A DNA stretch of 28,863 nucleotides from PALSA-660 sp036508875 (GTDB lineage Bacteria > Actinomycetota > Coriobacteriia > Anaerosomatales > PALSA-660): positions 1 to 28,863 of the forward strand of contig DATCGP010000046.1 of assembly GCA_036508875.1 (NCBI GenBank), given 5' to 3'. The notes beneath the pieces were generated by a model that was not told where the DNA came from, searched no databases, and worked only from the letters and a program-made list of their open reading frames with translations. Shown in pieces: positions 8,743 through 16,186 of the stretch. Each line of letters opens with the position of its first letter. Positions within the stretch are counted from its first letter, which is position 1. The translations under genes were made by a program, and so were the position numbers.

Positions 8743-9273
8743 CTACTTGACCACGATCGTGCCGGGGGCGATGCCGAGTGAGCTGGTCCACCCGTACGTG
8801 CCCGGCTTGAGCGGGCCCAGCTCGACCGAACCGCTCCCGGTCGAGACGTCACCGGTCTTGCGGAGCGACGCGAACGTCGGGGTCTTCATGCAGCCGAGAG
8901 CGGTACCTGTGAATTCAACGGTCACCGGGACGCCGGCGTCCACGTTGAACAGGTTCGGGGTGTAGGTCTCTCCCACGAGGTGCACTTCAAGGACCTCCAC
9001 TCCGTCCTTGAGGACGACCTTCCCGGGAACGACCTGCGTACCAGCCACGCTCGGGCAGTTGGGGCAGATCGACGTCGGGTCGGAGGGGATCGCCGAGGGG
9101 TACGACGCGGCCACCGGAGCAGCGGCCGGAGCGCTCACCGGCGTGCTCGAGAGCGGACCGCTGGCGGTCAGATCGCAGCCGGTCAGCGTCAGCAGGGCGA
9201 ACGCCACCGCGACGGCTGCCATCGCCATCCCTGCGCCGCGCCTGCGTCCGTTCCCGGCCGCGCGATCGATCAT
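8743..9273 (-). CDS. lipoprotein with a ligand-poor cupredoxin-like domain, between porA and porB
   Basis: The 176-residue product has a type II signal peptide with lipobox LTGC (Cys33), a Ser/Pro/Ala linker, a CPNC pair (Cys70, Cys73) and a C-terminal beta domain (about 93-176) of cupredoxin type: GETYTPNLFNVDAGVPVTVE, GTALGCMKTP, then a short loop and GTIVV at the end. In copper-binding relatives the last loop carries Cys, His and Met; here it is GWTSSLGIAP (161-170) without any of them. Cys128-Met129 and the CPNC pair are the only plausible metal or disulfide residues. The ATG at 9273 has AGGAAGAGG upstream, which marks it as the start. It lies 119 bases after porA and 36 before porB on the same strand, so it is probably cotranscribed with them, although it faces outside the cell while the enzyme is cytoplasmic. 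Confidence 0.8.
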   Translation of the reverse strand: MIDRAAGNGRRRGAGMAMAAVAVAFALLTLTGCDLTASGPLSSTPVSAPAAAPVAASYPSAIPSDPTSICPNCPSVAGTQVVPGKVVLKDGVEVLEVHLVGETYTPNLFNVDAGVPVTVEFTGTALGCMKTPTFASLRKTGDVSTGSGSVELGPLKPGTYGWTSSLGIAPGTIVVK

Positions 9274-9392
9274 CCGGCCCTCTTCCTTCTGCGCGGGGTC
9301 CGCCCCGCCGAACATCAACGATACCCGATGCCACCTGCCGCTGGAGGTGCCGCGTGCCGAGCAGACGCGCAGCTCGCTATCCTGGTGAGCGG

Positions 9393-10604
9393 CTACGCGG
9401 TATCCACGACCCCGATCCATTCGGTCGCGCGCGTGCGGGCGCCCGCGGCCGCGTCCGCGATCGCGCGACGGGCGGCGTCGGTCAACCGCTCCGGGGCGAT
9501 GTCGCGCCCGCCCAGGCCGCACACCGCGCCGAACACCGCCGGTGCGCCATCGGCCCCGAGCAACGACCCGCGAAGGTCGGAGCAGATCGGCCCTTCGTAT
9601 CCGTACGAGAGCGCCTTGTCGAAGACCAGGGCCAGCGAACGGCCCGCGAGCCGCTGCCGCAGCGTTTCGACAGGGAACGGACGGTAGGCCCGTATCCCCA
9701 GGACGCCCGCCTTCACGCCTTCGGCGCGCAGCGCCTCCGCCGCCAGCGTCAACTGCGTGGCGAGCGAGCCCGCGGCCACGAGCACGACGTCAGCGTCCCC
9801 CATCATGTGCTCCCATACGAGGCCGCCCCAAGACCTTCCGATCGCGTCACCCCAGTCCGAGTCGACCTCGGGGATCACGTCGAGCGCGTCGAGCAGCGCC
9901 TGCTGGTGGAACGCGCGGACCTCCATGTAGCCGGGCCGCAGGACGCCCTCCGAGTCGGCGCGCGGGTCCGCGAGCGTGACCGGGCCGACGTTGCGGGGGT
10001 CGGACGGGTCGACGATCGTCAGCGGCTCTGTGAACGCCGGAAGGAACGCATCGACCTCGGCGGCGTCCGGCACGTTCACCGGCATCATCGTGTGGGAGAG
10101 CAGGAACCCGTCGTAGCAGACCATCACCGGCAGGTGCAGGCGCTCGGCGATCCGGTACGCCTGGACGGTCGTGTCGAGGATCTCCTGGTTGTTGCGGCAG
10201 TAGAGCTGGACCCAGCCGGCGTCGCGCACCGACATGGAGTCCTGCTGGTCGTTGAGCACGTTCCACGGGGCGGCCATCGCGCGGTTGGCGATGCACATGA
10301 CGATCGGCAGCCGCGCGCCGGGCGCCCACCAGACCTGTTCGGTCATGTAGGCGAGGCCGTTCGCGCTCGTCGCGGTGAAGGTGCGCGCGCCGACGGTGGA
10401 GGCGCCGATGCAGACGGTCATCGCTGAGTGCTCGGACTCGACCGGGACGAACTCGGCAGGAAGCTCGCCGGACTCGACCCACGCCGCCAGCTGCTCGACC
10501 ACAGGAGACTGCGGCGTGATCGGATAGGCCGCGATGACTTGGACGCGGGCCAGCTTCACAGCCGCGGCGGCGGCCTCGTTGCCGGTCATGACTGAGGTGC
10601 TCAC
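9393..10604 (-). CDS. porA: 2-oxoacid (pyruvate):ferredoxin oxidoreductase, alpha subunit
   Basis: The 403-residue subunit supplies the pyrimidine-binding half of the TPP site and the catalytic core. It shows AAYPITPQSPVVEQL near the N-terminus, the ESEHSAM motif, GARTFTATSANGLAYM, and the C-terminal transketolase-like domain with VLGIRAYRPFP. The length fits a stand-alone PorA. The GTG at 10604 is chosen because GAGGGAG lies five bases before it; the ATG five codons later has no such site. Upstream, 102 bases separate it from a divergent aminotransferase gene. PorA should pair with PorB, PorG and PorD, the last two encoded on the far side of that gene. Confidence 0.93.
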   Translation of the reverse strand: MSTSVMTGNEAAAAAVKLARVQVIAAYPITPQSPVVEQLAAWVESGELPAEFVPVESEHSAMTVCIGASTVGARTFTATSANGLAYMTEQVWWAPGARLPIVMCIANRAMAAPWNVLNDQQDSMSVRDAGWVQLYCRNNQEILDTTVQAYRIAERLHLPVMVCYDGFLLSHTMMPVNVPDAAEVDAFLPAFTEPLTIVDPSDPRNVGPVTLADPRADSEGVLRPGYMEVRAFHQQALLDALDVIPEVDSDWGDAIGRSWGGLVWEHMMGDADVVLVAAGSLATQLTLAAEALRAEGVKAGVLGIRAYRPFPVETLRQRLAGRSLALVFDKALSYGYEGPICSDLRGSLLGADGAPAVFGAVCGLGGRDIAPERLTDAARRAIADAAAGARTRATEWIGVVDTA

Positions 10605-10661
10605 AAAGACTCCCTCGTGGTCGCGCGGAGAACGCCTGCAGACGCGGTCGTGAACAGGCCG

Positions 10662-10667
10662 ATTGTA
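10662..10667 (-). promoter_or_regulatory. -10 element of porA
   Basis: The minus strand reads TACAAT at 10667-10662, giving a leader of about 50 bases before the porA GTG. No good -35 is visible 16-18 bases upstream. The same eight bases, GTACAATC, occur upstream of porG (13098-13091). Confidence 0.4.
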
Positions 10668-10694
10668 CATGGGGACGCGTCGGCCTTCGCCACC

Positions 10695-10706
10695 TACAAT
10701 GGGCGC
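10695..10706 (+). promoter_or_regulatory. -10 element of a probably leaderless aminotransferase mRNA
   Basis: TACAAT (10695-10700) is followed by six bases and then the ATG at 10707. The expected transcription start falls on that ATG, and no Shine-Dalgarno is present before it. This suggests a leaderless transcript, which is common in Actinobacteria. The -35 region (around 10672-10677) is weak. Confidence 0.5.
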
Positions 10707-12128
10707 ATGGACCTGCAGACTGCACTCGCCGACTTCCTCGCAGCGCACCCGGGGTATGACGCCGCGGCGATCGCCGGACTGCGATCGCGCGAGTTCGCGC
10801 GGCTCGAGGACCTGGGGCACGTCTACCTGGACTACACGGGTGGCGGCCTCTACGGCGCGTCGCAGGTCCGCCTGCACCGCGAGCTGCTGGACTCCGGGGT
10901 GTTCGGGAACCCGCATTCGCACAACCCGACGTCCCTGGCCGCCACCGCGTTGGTGGAAAGGGCCCGCGAGTCGGTGCTCCGATTCTTCAACGCCGATCCC
11001 GACGAGTACGACGTCGTCTTCACGCCGAACGCGAGCGGGGCTCTGAAGCTGGTGGGTGAGGCGTACCCGTTCGGTCGCGGAGACCGCTTCCTCGTGTCGT
11101 ACGACAACCACAACTCCGTCAACGGGATCCGTGAGTTCGCGCTGCGCGCCGGCGCCGAGGTCACGTACGTCCCGGTCCGCAACCCCGACCTGCGACTCGA
11201 CGCCGACCTCATCGGCGCCGGGCTTCGCTCGCTGGCTCCCGGACAGCACGGGCTGTTCGCCTACCCCGCACAGTCGAACTTCAGCGGGGTGCAACACCCG
11301 CTGTGCTGGATCGAGACGGCGCGCGGGCTCGGCTGGGACGTCCTGCTGGACTGTGCGGCGTTCGCGCCCACCAACCGGCTCGACCTCGGTGCGGTGCACC
11401 CGGACTTCGTGCCGCTCTCGTTCTACAAGATGTTCGGGTACCCGACCGGCGCCGGCGCCCTGATCGCGAGGCGCGAGGCGCTCGCCAAGCTGTGCCGCCC
11501 TTGGTTCGCCGGAGGGACGATCACGCTCGCGTCCGTCGCCGCCGGGACGCATATGCTCGCACCCGGGCACGCCGGCTTCGAGGACGGCACCGTGGACTAC
11601 CTCGGGCTGCCCGCCGTGACGATCGGGATCGAGCATCTCGATGCGGTCGGGATCGACGCGGTCCACGAGCGCGTCTCTGCGCTGGCCGGCTGGCTGCTCG
11701 ACCAGATGTCCGCGTGGCGCCATTCCAACGGGTCTCCGATGGTGCGGATCTTCGGACCCTCTGTGATGGACCGGCGCGGCTCGACCATCGCCTTCTACCT
11801 GCTCGACCCCGAGGGGGACGTCATCGACGTCTACCGCTTCGAGTCGCTCGCCGGCCAGCAGCGCATATCGGTCCGCACGGGCTGCTTCTGCAACCCCGGC
11901 GACGGCGAGGTGGCGCACGGCATCAACGCCGAGGACATGAGCCGTTGCTTCCGCACCCCGGAGGTGCCGGTGACGCTCGTCGACTGCCAGCGGCTCATCG
12001 AGGACTCCACCGGCAAGGTGCCCAACACCGTCCGCATATCGCTGGGGATAGCGTCGGACTTCGCGGATGTGTGGCGGTTCGCCGAGTTCGCGCAGGGGTT
12101 CAGGGACATCCGCGCGTCGGAGGTCTAG
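10707..12128 (+). CDS. class V aminotransferase, molybdenum-cofactor-sulfurase-like
   Basis: The 473-residue PLP enzyme resembles the NifS-like domain of molybdenum cofactor sulfurases and related cysteine desulfurases. Visible motifs are YLDYTGGGLYGAS near the N-terminus, NPHSHNPTS, FTPNASGALKLVGE, LDCAAF (the Asp that contacts the PLP ring nitrogen), the lysine motif SFYKMFGYPTGAGALIARR, and RTGCFCNPG with two cysteines near the persulfide position. No C-terminal MOSC domain is present. It could sulfurate a cofactor or supply sulfur for Fe-S or other uses. The gene lies in reverse orientation inside the por cluster: divergent from porA (102-base gap) and convergent with porD (24-base gap). 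An upstream extension to 10617 is open but would read through the promoter, so ATG 10707 is preferred. Confidence 0.85.
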   Translation: MDLQTALADFLAAHPGYDAAAIAGLRSREFARLEDLGHVYLDYTGGGLYGASQVRLHRELLDSGVFGNPHSHNPTSLAATALVERARESVLRFFNADPDEYDVVFTPNASGALKLVGEAYPFGRGDRFLVSYDNHNSVNGIREFALRAGAEVTYVPVRNPDLRLDADLIGAGLRSLAPGQHGLFAYPAQSNFSGVQHPLCWIETARGLGWDVLLDCAAFAPTNRLDLGAVHPDFVPLSFYKMFGYPTGAGALIARREALAKLCRPWFAGGTITLASVAAGTHMLAPGHAGFEDGTVDYLGLPAVTIGIEHLDAVGIDAVHERVSALAGWLLDQMSAWRHSNGSPMVRIFGPSVMDRRGSTIAFYLLDPEGDVIDVYRFESLAGQQRISVRTGCFCNPGDGEVAHGINAEDMSRCFRTPEVPVTLVDCQRLIEDSTGKVPNTVRISLGIASDFADVWRFAEFAQGFRDIRASEV

Positions 12129-12130
12129 GC

Positions 12131-12153
12131 GCGGCGGCGGCGGCAGCAGCAGC
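12131..12153. repeat. triplet tract between convergent stops
   Basis: Four GCG/GCC-type triplets run directly into three GCA triplets (12131-12153), filling the 24-base gap between the aminotransferase stop and the porD stop. Only a short microsatellite is visible; a hairpin terminator is not. Confidence 0.6.
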
Positions 12154-12488
12154 TAGGGCTGGATCTCGCAAGCTCCATGAACGGCTTCGGGGACCATCTC
12201 GATGGCGCCGGCGGGGCACTCCTCCGCGCAGATGCCGCACCCCTTGCAGTACGTGAGGTCGATCACCGGCCCGGCGCCCTTCGCGATGCAGCCGTCCGGG
12301 CAGAAAACCCAGCAGATCTGGCACGTGACCTTGCCCGACTTGGCGGCCAGACACAGCGCCGGGTCCATGACCGGGCGGTTGTTGCGCCACTGACCGGTCG
12401 CGCCGGCCTCGCCTGTCGCCGGCGAAGCCATCGAGATCTCGCGCCGCGCGTCCATCCCGCTCACGCTCCCACTCTCGTGCGCGCTCAT
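12153..12488 (-). CDS. porD: 2-oxoacid:ferredoxin oxidoreductase, delta (ferredoxin) subunit
   Basis: The 111-residue ferredoxin-like subunit should pass electrons from the catalytic core to ferredoxin through two 4Fe-4S clusters. The second binding motif is canonical: Cys81-x2-Cys84-x2-Cys87-x3-Cys91-Pro. The first is unusual, Cys46-x9-Cys56-x2-Cys59-x3-Cys63-Pro, where the usual first spacing is x2. Extra cysteines are Cys67 and Cys107. The ATG at 12488 overlaps the porG stop as ATGA, implying coupling; an ATG 12 bases further upstream (12500) and one at residue 12 are alternatives. About 35 residues precede the usual PorD start (NRPVMD). Confidence 0.88.
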   Translation of the reverse strand: MSAHESGSVSGMDARREISMASPATGEAGATGQWRNNRPVMDPALCLAAKSGKVTCQICWVFCPDGCIAKGAGPVIDLTYCKGCGICAEECPAGAIEMVPEAVHGACEIQP

Positions 12489-13057
12489 GCGCGCGTGCAT
12501 TCGTAGGCGATCCGCGCCGCTTCGATGTTCTTCGCGGCGGCCTTGCCCGAGAAGGCGTGCTCGATGGCGGCCTCGACGGACTCCATCGTGACGAGGCCGG
12601 TGGCCCGGGCGAAAGCACCGAGGATCGCGGTGGAAACCATCGGCTGGCCCCCCACGATCAGGTCGGCTGCTTGGGCCGCGCCGATAACGTCGCTCGTCAC
12701 GACGCGCAGGTCCTTGCGCAGTGCGAAGTCCGCCGGTGCCTTGGGCGAGTTGACGATGACGAGGCCACCAGGCTTCATGCCCGCCGTGGCGTTGGCGACG
12801 TCGAGCAGCGACTCGTCGAGGACCACGATGATGTCCGGCTCGGTGACCTGCGACAGCACGCGCAGCGGAGCGTCGGCCAGGCGCGTGGACGCGGTGATGG
12901 GGGCGCCACGGCGCTCGGCGCCGAACGACGGCTGCGACGTCACGCCCACGAATCCGCTACGGAACGCGGCGTCGGCGAGGACCTTCGCGGACGTGACCGC
13001 GCCCTGGCCGCCCCGGCCGTGCCAGCGGATCTCGTGCGTGTCGCTCGTAGGTGCCAC
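12485..13057 (-). CDS. porG: 2-oxoacid (pyruvate):ferredoxin oxidoreductase, gamma subunit
   Basis: The 190-residue subunit matches PorG in length and opens with the family signature EIRWHGRGGQGAVTSAKVLA (about residues 8-27), followed by FGAERRGAPITASTR and the Rossmann-like core with IIVVLDESLL. It binds the CoA-handling side of the complex in characterised POR enzymes. GTG 13057 is chosen as the start because GGGGGAG lies seven bases upstream; the longer open frame has no such site. It is the first gene of the porG-porD unit and is divergent from the membrane protein gene at 13131. Confidence 0.92.
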   Translation of the reverse strand: MAPTSDTHEIRWHGRGGQGAVTSAKVLADAAFRSGFVGVTSQPSFGAERRGAPITASTRLADAPLRVLSQVTEPDIIVVLDESLLDVANATAGMKPGGLVIVNSPKAPADFALRKDLRVVTSDVIGAAQAADLIVGGQPMVSTAILGAFARATGLVTMESVEAAIEHAFSGKAAAKNIEAARIAYECTRA

Positions 13058-13091
13058 GGCGTGTCTCCCCCGCCTCGCGGATAGCGCGTAG

Positions 13092-13097
13092 ATTGTA
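13092..13097 (-). promoter_or_regulatory. -10 element of porGD
   Basis: TACAAT is read on the minus strand at 13097-13092, 35 bases before the porG start. It shares GTACAATC with the porA promoter. No clear -35 is visible in the GC-rich sequence upstream. Confidence 0.35.
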
Positions 13098-13130
13098 CAC
13101 GGCTCGTAACTCGACTCGAGAGGGAACCGC

Positions 13131-13817
13131 GTGGGTCTCGCCGCTGTCGCCGCGATCATCGGCCTCGGGATGGGCGTGTCCGTCAATGCGGCGGGCGTCA
13201 GCCTCGTCATCCTGTGGCTCATGCGCCCTGGCGGGATGCGCAAGGCCGTGGCCTACGTAGCCGGATCGATCGTCACGGAGACGGCGATCGTCTGCGCCGC
13301 GCTGCTGCTCATCCGCGAGGCGGACAAGTACCTGGTGGATCCCACCGACCTCTCACCGGGTTCGACCGACGTCCAGGCGTGGCTGATCGCTCTGCTCGGC
13401 GCCGTGCTGATCGTCACCGGCATCTACATGCTCAAACGGGGCGCGCATAGGTCCAGCTCGCTGCTCGCGCGGGCGCTCCGGGACGTCGACTCAGCCCCGT
13501 CTTGGCTCGCATTCACCATCGGGGCGAGCTTGGTGTCCTGGACGATGCCGGTGGTCGCCGCCGCGGAGATGCAGATGGCCCAGCGGCCGCTCCAACTGCC
13601 CGTGGGGCTGGCCCTGTACGCGGTCTTCATGGCCCTGGCGATGAGCACCGTGCTCGCACCGATCGTCATTGTCATGTGGCGCCCGCAGCGGTCCCGCGAG
13701 TTGCTCCAGCGGGCGCGGGACTGGCTCGACCGGAACGGGGGAACCACCGCCGCGGTCGTCACGATAGTGTTCGGCGCCGTGTTCGCGATCCGCGGGACCA
13801 TGGCGCTCCTGAGCTAG
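13131..13817 (+). CDS. GAP/LysE-like six-TM membrane protein
   Basis: The 228-residue protein has about six TM segments: residues 3-30, 38-60, 83-102, 126-145, 158-180 and 207-226. The arrangement, with a charged central loop (KRGAHRSSSLLARAL) followed by a Trp-Leu at a TM start, resembles the GAP (SfLAP) family and the wider LysE exporter group. In mycobacteria GAP proteins are tied to export of glycopeptidolipids; a substrate for this one cannot be read from the sequence. The GTG at 13131 has GAGAGGG six bases upstream. Its 3' end overlaps the convergent gene at 13759 by 59 bases. Confidence 0.7.
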   Translation: MGLAAVAAIIGLGMGVSVNAAGVSLVILWLMRPGGMRKAVAYVAGSIVTETAIVCAALLLIREADKYLVDPTDLSPGSTDVQAWLIALLGAVLIVTGIYMLKRGAHRSSSLLARALRDVDSAPSWLAFTIGASLVSWTMPVVAAAEMQMAQRPLQLPVGLALYAVFMALAMSTVLAPIVIVMWRPQRSRELLQRARDWLDRNGGTTAAVVTIVFGAVFAIRGTMALLS

Positions 13818-14520
13818 GGGCCGCTGCGGCGCCCTGGCGCAACTCAAGGTCCGCGTAGAGCGGCAGATGGTCCGACGCCAGCGTCCTCACCGTCGCGATG
13901 CCGAGCAGGCGCCAGTGCCGGCTGAACATGACGTGGTCGACGCGCAGGGACGGCCGCAGGGACGGGAACGTCGGCGGTGTCTCGTCGGGCGCCGTTAGGA
14001 TCCTGCGAAGCGGCGCCAGCTCCGCGCCCCCGCAGTTGAGATCGCCCATCAGCACGAGCGGAAGGTCGAGCGGAAGCACCGCAGCGAGCTGCTCGATCTG
14101 CGCGGCCCGCGTCCGGCGATGGAGCGACAGGTGCGTCGTTGCGACGCGGAAGCGCGCGCCCGGCGCGTCGATCTCGACGATGAGCAGCCCACGGCCTTCT
14201 CGCCTCTTCGCGAGGCGGATGTCGGCGACCAGAAGCGGCGCCTCGCGGGCGAGGACCGCGTTCCCGTACTCGGTCGGGCCGATGACGATGTTCGCCTGGA
14301 AGGCCGAGTCCATGCCGAGCGACGCGCCGATGCTCGCAGGCTGGTCGAAGAGGCCCCGCCACCGGTAGGCCTCGTTGATCGCCACGACGTCGGGATGGGC
14401 ACCGGCGATGGCGCGCGACACGCGGCCGATCGAGATCAGGCCACCGGCGCCTTGGGCATGGTGGATGTTGTACGTGAGGAACCTGTGAGAGGCGCCCGCT
14501 ATGCGGTCGTCGGACACCAC
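13759..14520 (-). CDS. endonuclease/exonuclease/phosphatase-fold protein
   Basis: The 253-residue product is a soluble metal-dependent hydrolase of the EEP superfamily (DNase I / sphingomyelinase / inositol phosphatase fold). Key residues are Asn18 (LTYNIHHAQG), Glu50 (INE), His130 (TTHLSLHRRTR), Asp160 and Asn162 (GDLNCGG), and Asp217-His218 (SDHLPLYADL). The substrate, nucleic acid or phospholipid head group, cannot be told from the sequence. The fold ends near residue 227; the last 26 residues, rich in Ser, Arg and Ala, are encoded antisense to the neighbour's end. The GTG at 14520 has AGGGA six bases upstream; the next codon is also GTG. It is divergent from the cardiolipin synthase gene, which makes a lipid-related role possible. 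Confidence 0.85.
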   Translation of the reverse strand: MVSDDRIAGASHRFLTYNIHHAQGAGGLISIGRVSRAIAGAHPDVVAINEAYRWRGLFDQPASIGASLGMDSAFQANIVIGPTEYGNAVLAREAPLLVADIRLAKRREGRGLLIVEIDAPGARFRVATTHLSLHRRTRAAQIEQLAAVLPLDLPLVLMGDLNCGGAELAPLRRILTAPDETPPTFPSLRPSLRVDHVMFSRHWRLLGIATVRTLASDHLPLYADLELRQGAAAAPSSGAPWSRGSRTRRRTLS

Positions 14521-14705
14521 TCGCCGTCCCTTCGCCGTGTGCTCCGCTGTATCGTACGTACCCCGTACCCATGCGCCCGCGTGCGCGGACCCTGGGACGC
14601 TCGGTGACCGCCAACGCCTCCCGGCGCGCTTTCCAGTCCCGCGGCCCCAAGTCTGGGCATATCTTGGTACGGAGACGACCGAGCCGATCGACTGAGGGGC
14701 CGTTC

Positions 14706-16151
14706 ATGGAGTGGAGACTCGTCTGGAGCTGGCCGCCGCTGTTGGTCGTGGCTCTTCTGATCTACTGGGCTATCGTGACGATCGTGCTCGTGACCGACGA
14801 CCGCGAACCGACAGACACCCTCGCGTGGCTCCTGGTGCTGCTGGCCTTTCCACTGGTAGGCCTCCCCTTCTACTACCTGTTCGGACGCAACTGGAAGAAG
14901 CAGTCGCTCAAAGACCCTCGACGCGCCGAGCTTCGCGCCCTCGCCACGCCCGTGATGGCGCGGGTCCGCGCCCGGTACGCGCCGCAGCAGTCCGACGAAG
15001 CTGTCGATCCCGCCTACCGCGACGTCGTCCGGCTCATCGCCAAGACCGAGCACGCCACGGTGATGCCGGCCTACGATGTTGAGCTGCTGATCGACGGCGA
15101 GGCGAAGTTCGCGGCGCTCAAGCGCGACCTCGCGGCCGCGAAGGACACGATCAACATCCAGTACTACATCTGGGAGCACGACAAGCTGACTGCCGAACTC
15201 ACGGAGATACTGCTCGAGCGGCTCGCCGCAGGCGTCGAGGTCCGCATGCTCAACGACTGGGCGGGCAACCTCGTGTACAAGAAGGACGAGATACAGCGGA
15301 TGCGGGCCGCGGGGGCGCGCATCCTCCCCAATCTGACCGACATCCGCAGGATCAACTACCGCGACCATCGCAAGATCCTGGTCATCGACGGAGTGCTGGG
15401 CTACACGGGAGGCAGCAACGTCGGCCAGGAGTACATCGACGGCGCTCCGCACTACCCGTCTTGGCGCGACACCGACGTGCGGTTCACCGGGCCCGCCGTG
15501 GCCGATCTGCAGAAGCTGGTCTGCGCGAGCTGGTACGCGAGAACGGAGGAGGACCTCTTCAACGAGAGGTTCTTCCCCGAGACGTATCCGGAGGCCGGGC
15601 GCCGCACGCCGACGCAGGTCGTGTCGACCGGAGTGGACCAACAATGGGACCCCGCGCGACGCGCCCACATGATGGGCTTCTCGTGCGCGCGCGAACGGAT
15701 CTGGATCCAGTCTCCGTACCTCGTGCCGACGCCCGACATCCAGTCGACGCTGATCAACGCGGCGCTCTCTGGCTTGGACGTGCGGTTCATGATGACCGGC
15801 TGGCCCGACAAGAAGACCCCCTACTACGCGGCTGAGACCTTCTTCGGCCCGCTAGTGGACGCGGGGATCAAGGTGTACCGCTACAAGAAGGGCTTCATGC
15901 ACGCGAAGACGATGACGATCGACGGCCGGATCGCCGTCGTCGGCACGATGAACATGGACACGCGCAGCCTCGCTTTGAACCAGGAGGTCATGACCTGGTT
16001 CTACGACGCGGACCTCGCGGCGCAGCACGAGCAGGCCTATCTCGCCGACATCGAGCAGTGCGAGTCGATCGCGCGCGAAATGCTCGACTCGTGGACCCGG
16101 GTCCGCCGGCTGCGCAACGCGTTGGCACGCCTCGCCTCCAACCTCCTGTAG
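14706..16151 (+). CDS. cls: cardiolipin synthase (phospholipase D family)
   Basis: The 481-residue membrane enzyme joins two phosphatidylglycerols (or PG with CDP-DAG) into cardiolipin. Two N-terminal TM segments (about 9-29 and 37-58) precede two phospholipase-D domains. The HKD motifs are complete: His221-Lys223-Asp228 with GGSN, and His399-Lys401-Asp406 with GTMNMD. The length is typical for bacterial ClsA-type enzymes. ATG 14706 is supported by GAGGGG seven bases upstream; the frame is open 45 codons further upstream but without a ribosome site. A TATCTT hexamer about 35 bases before the ATG may be its -10. Confidence 0.93.
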   Translation: MEWRLVWSWPPLLVVALLIYWAIVTIVLVTDDREPTDTLAWLLVLLAFPLVGLPFYYLFGRNWKKQSLKDPRRAELRALATPVMARVRARYAPQQSDEAVDPAYRDVVRLIAKTEHATVMPAYDVELLIDGEAKFAALKRDLAAAKDTINIQYYIWEHDKLTAELTEILLERLAAGVEVRMLNDWAGNLVYKKDEIQRMRAAGARILPNLTDIRRINYRDHRKILVIDGVLGYTGGSNVGQEYIDGAPHYPSWRDTDVRFTGPAVADLQKLVCASWYARTEEDLFNERFFPETYPEAGRRTPTQVVSTGVDQQWDPARRAHMMGFSCARERIWIQSPYLVPTPDIQSTLINAALSGLDVRFMMTGWPDKKTPYYAAETFFGPLVDAGIKVYRYKKGFMHAKTMTIDGRIAVVGTMNMDTRSLALNQEVMTWFYDADLAAQHEQAYLADIEQCESIAREMLDSWTRVRRLRNALARLASNLL

Positions 16152-16186
16152 CCCTCGGTCGCGGGAGAGGGACTGTCACAGGTCAG

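Noticed and set aside
9393..11918. PorA frame extended upstream to 841 codons
   Set aside because: The extra 438 codons run antisense through the aminotransferase gene and have no family similarity. The GTG at 10604 has a proper ribosome site and fits PorA length.
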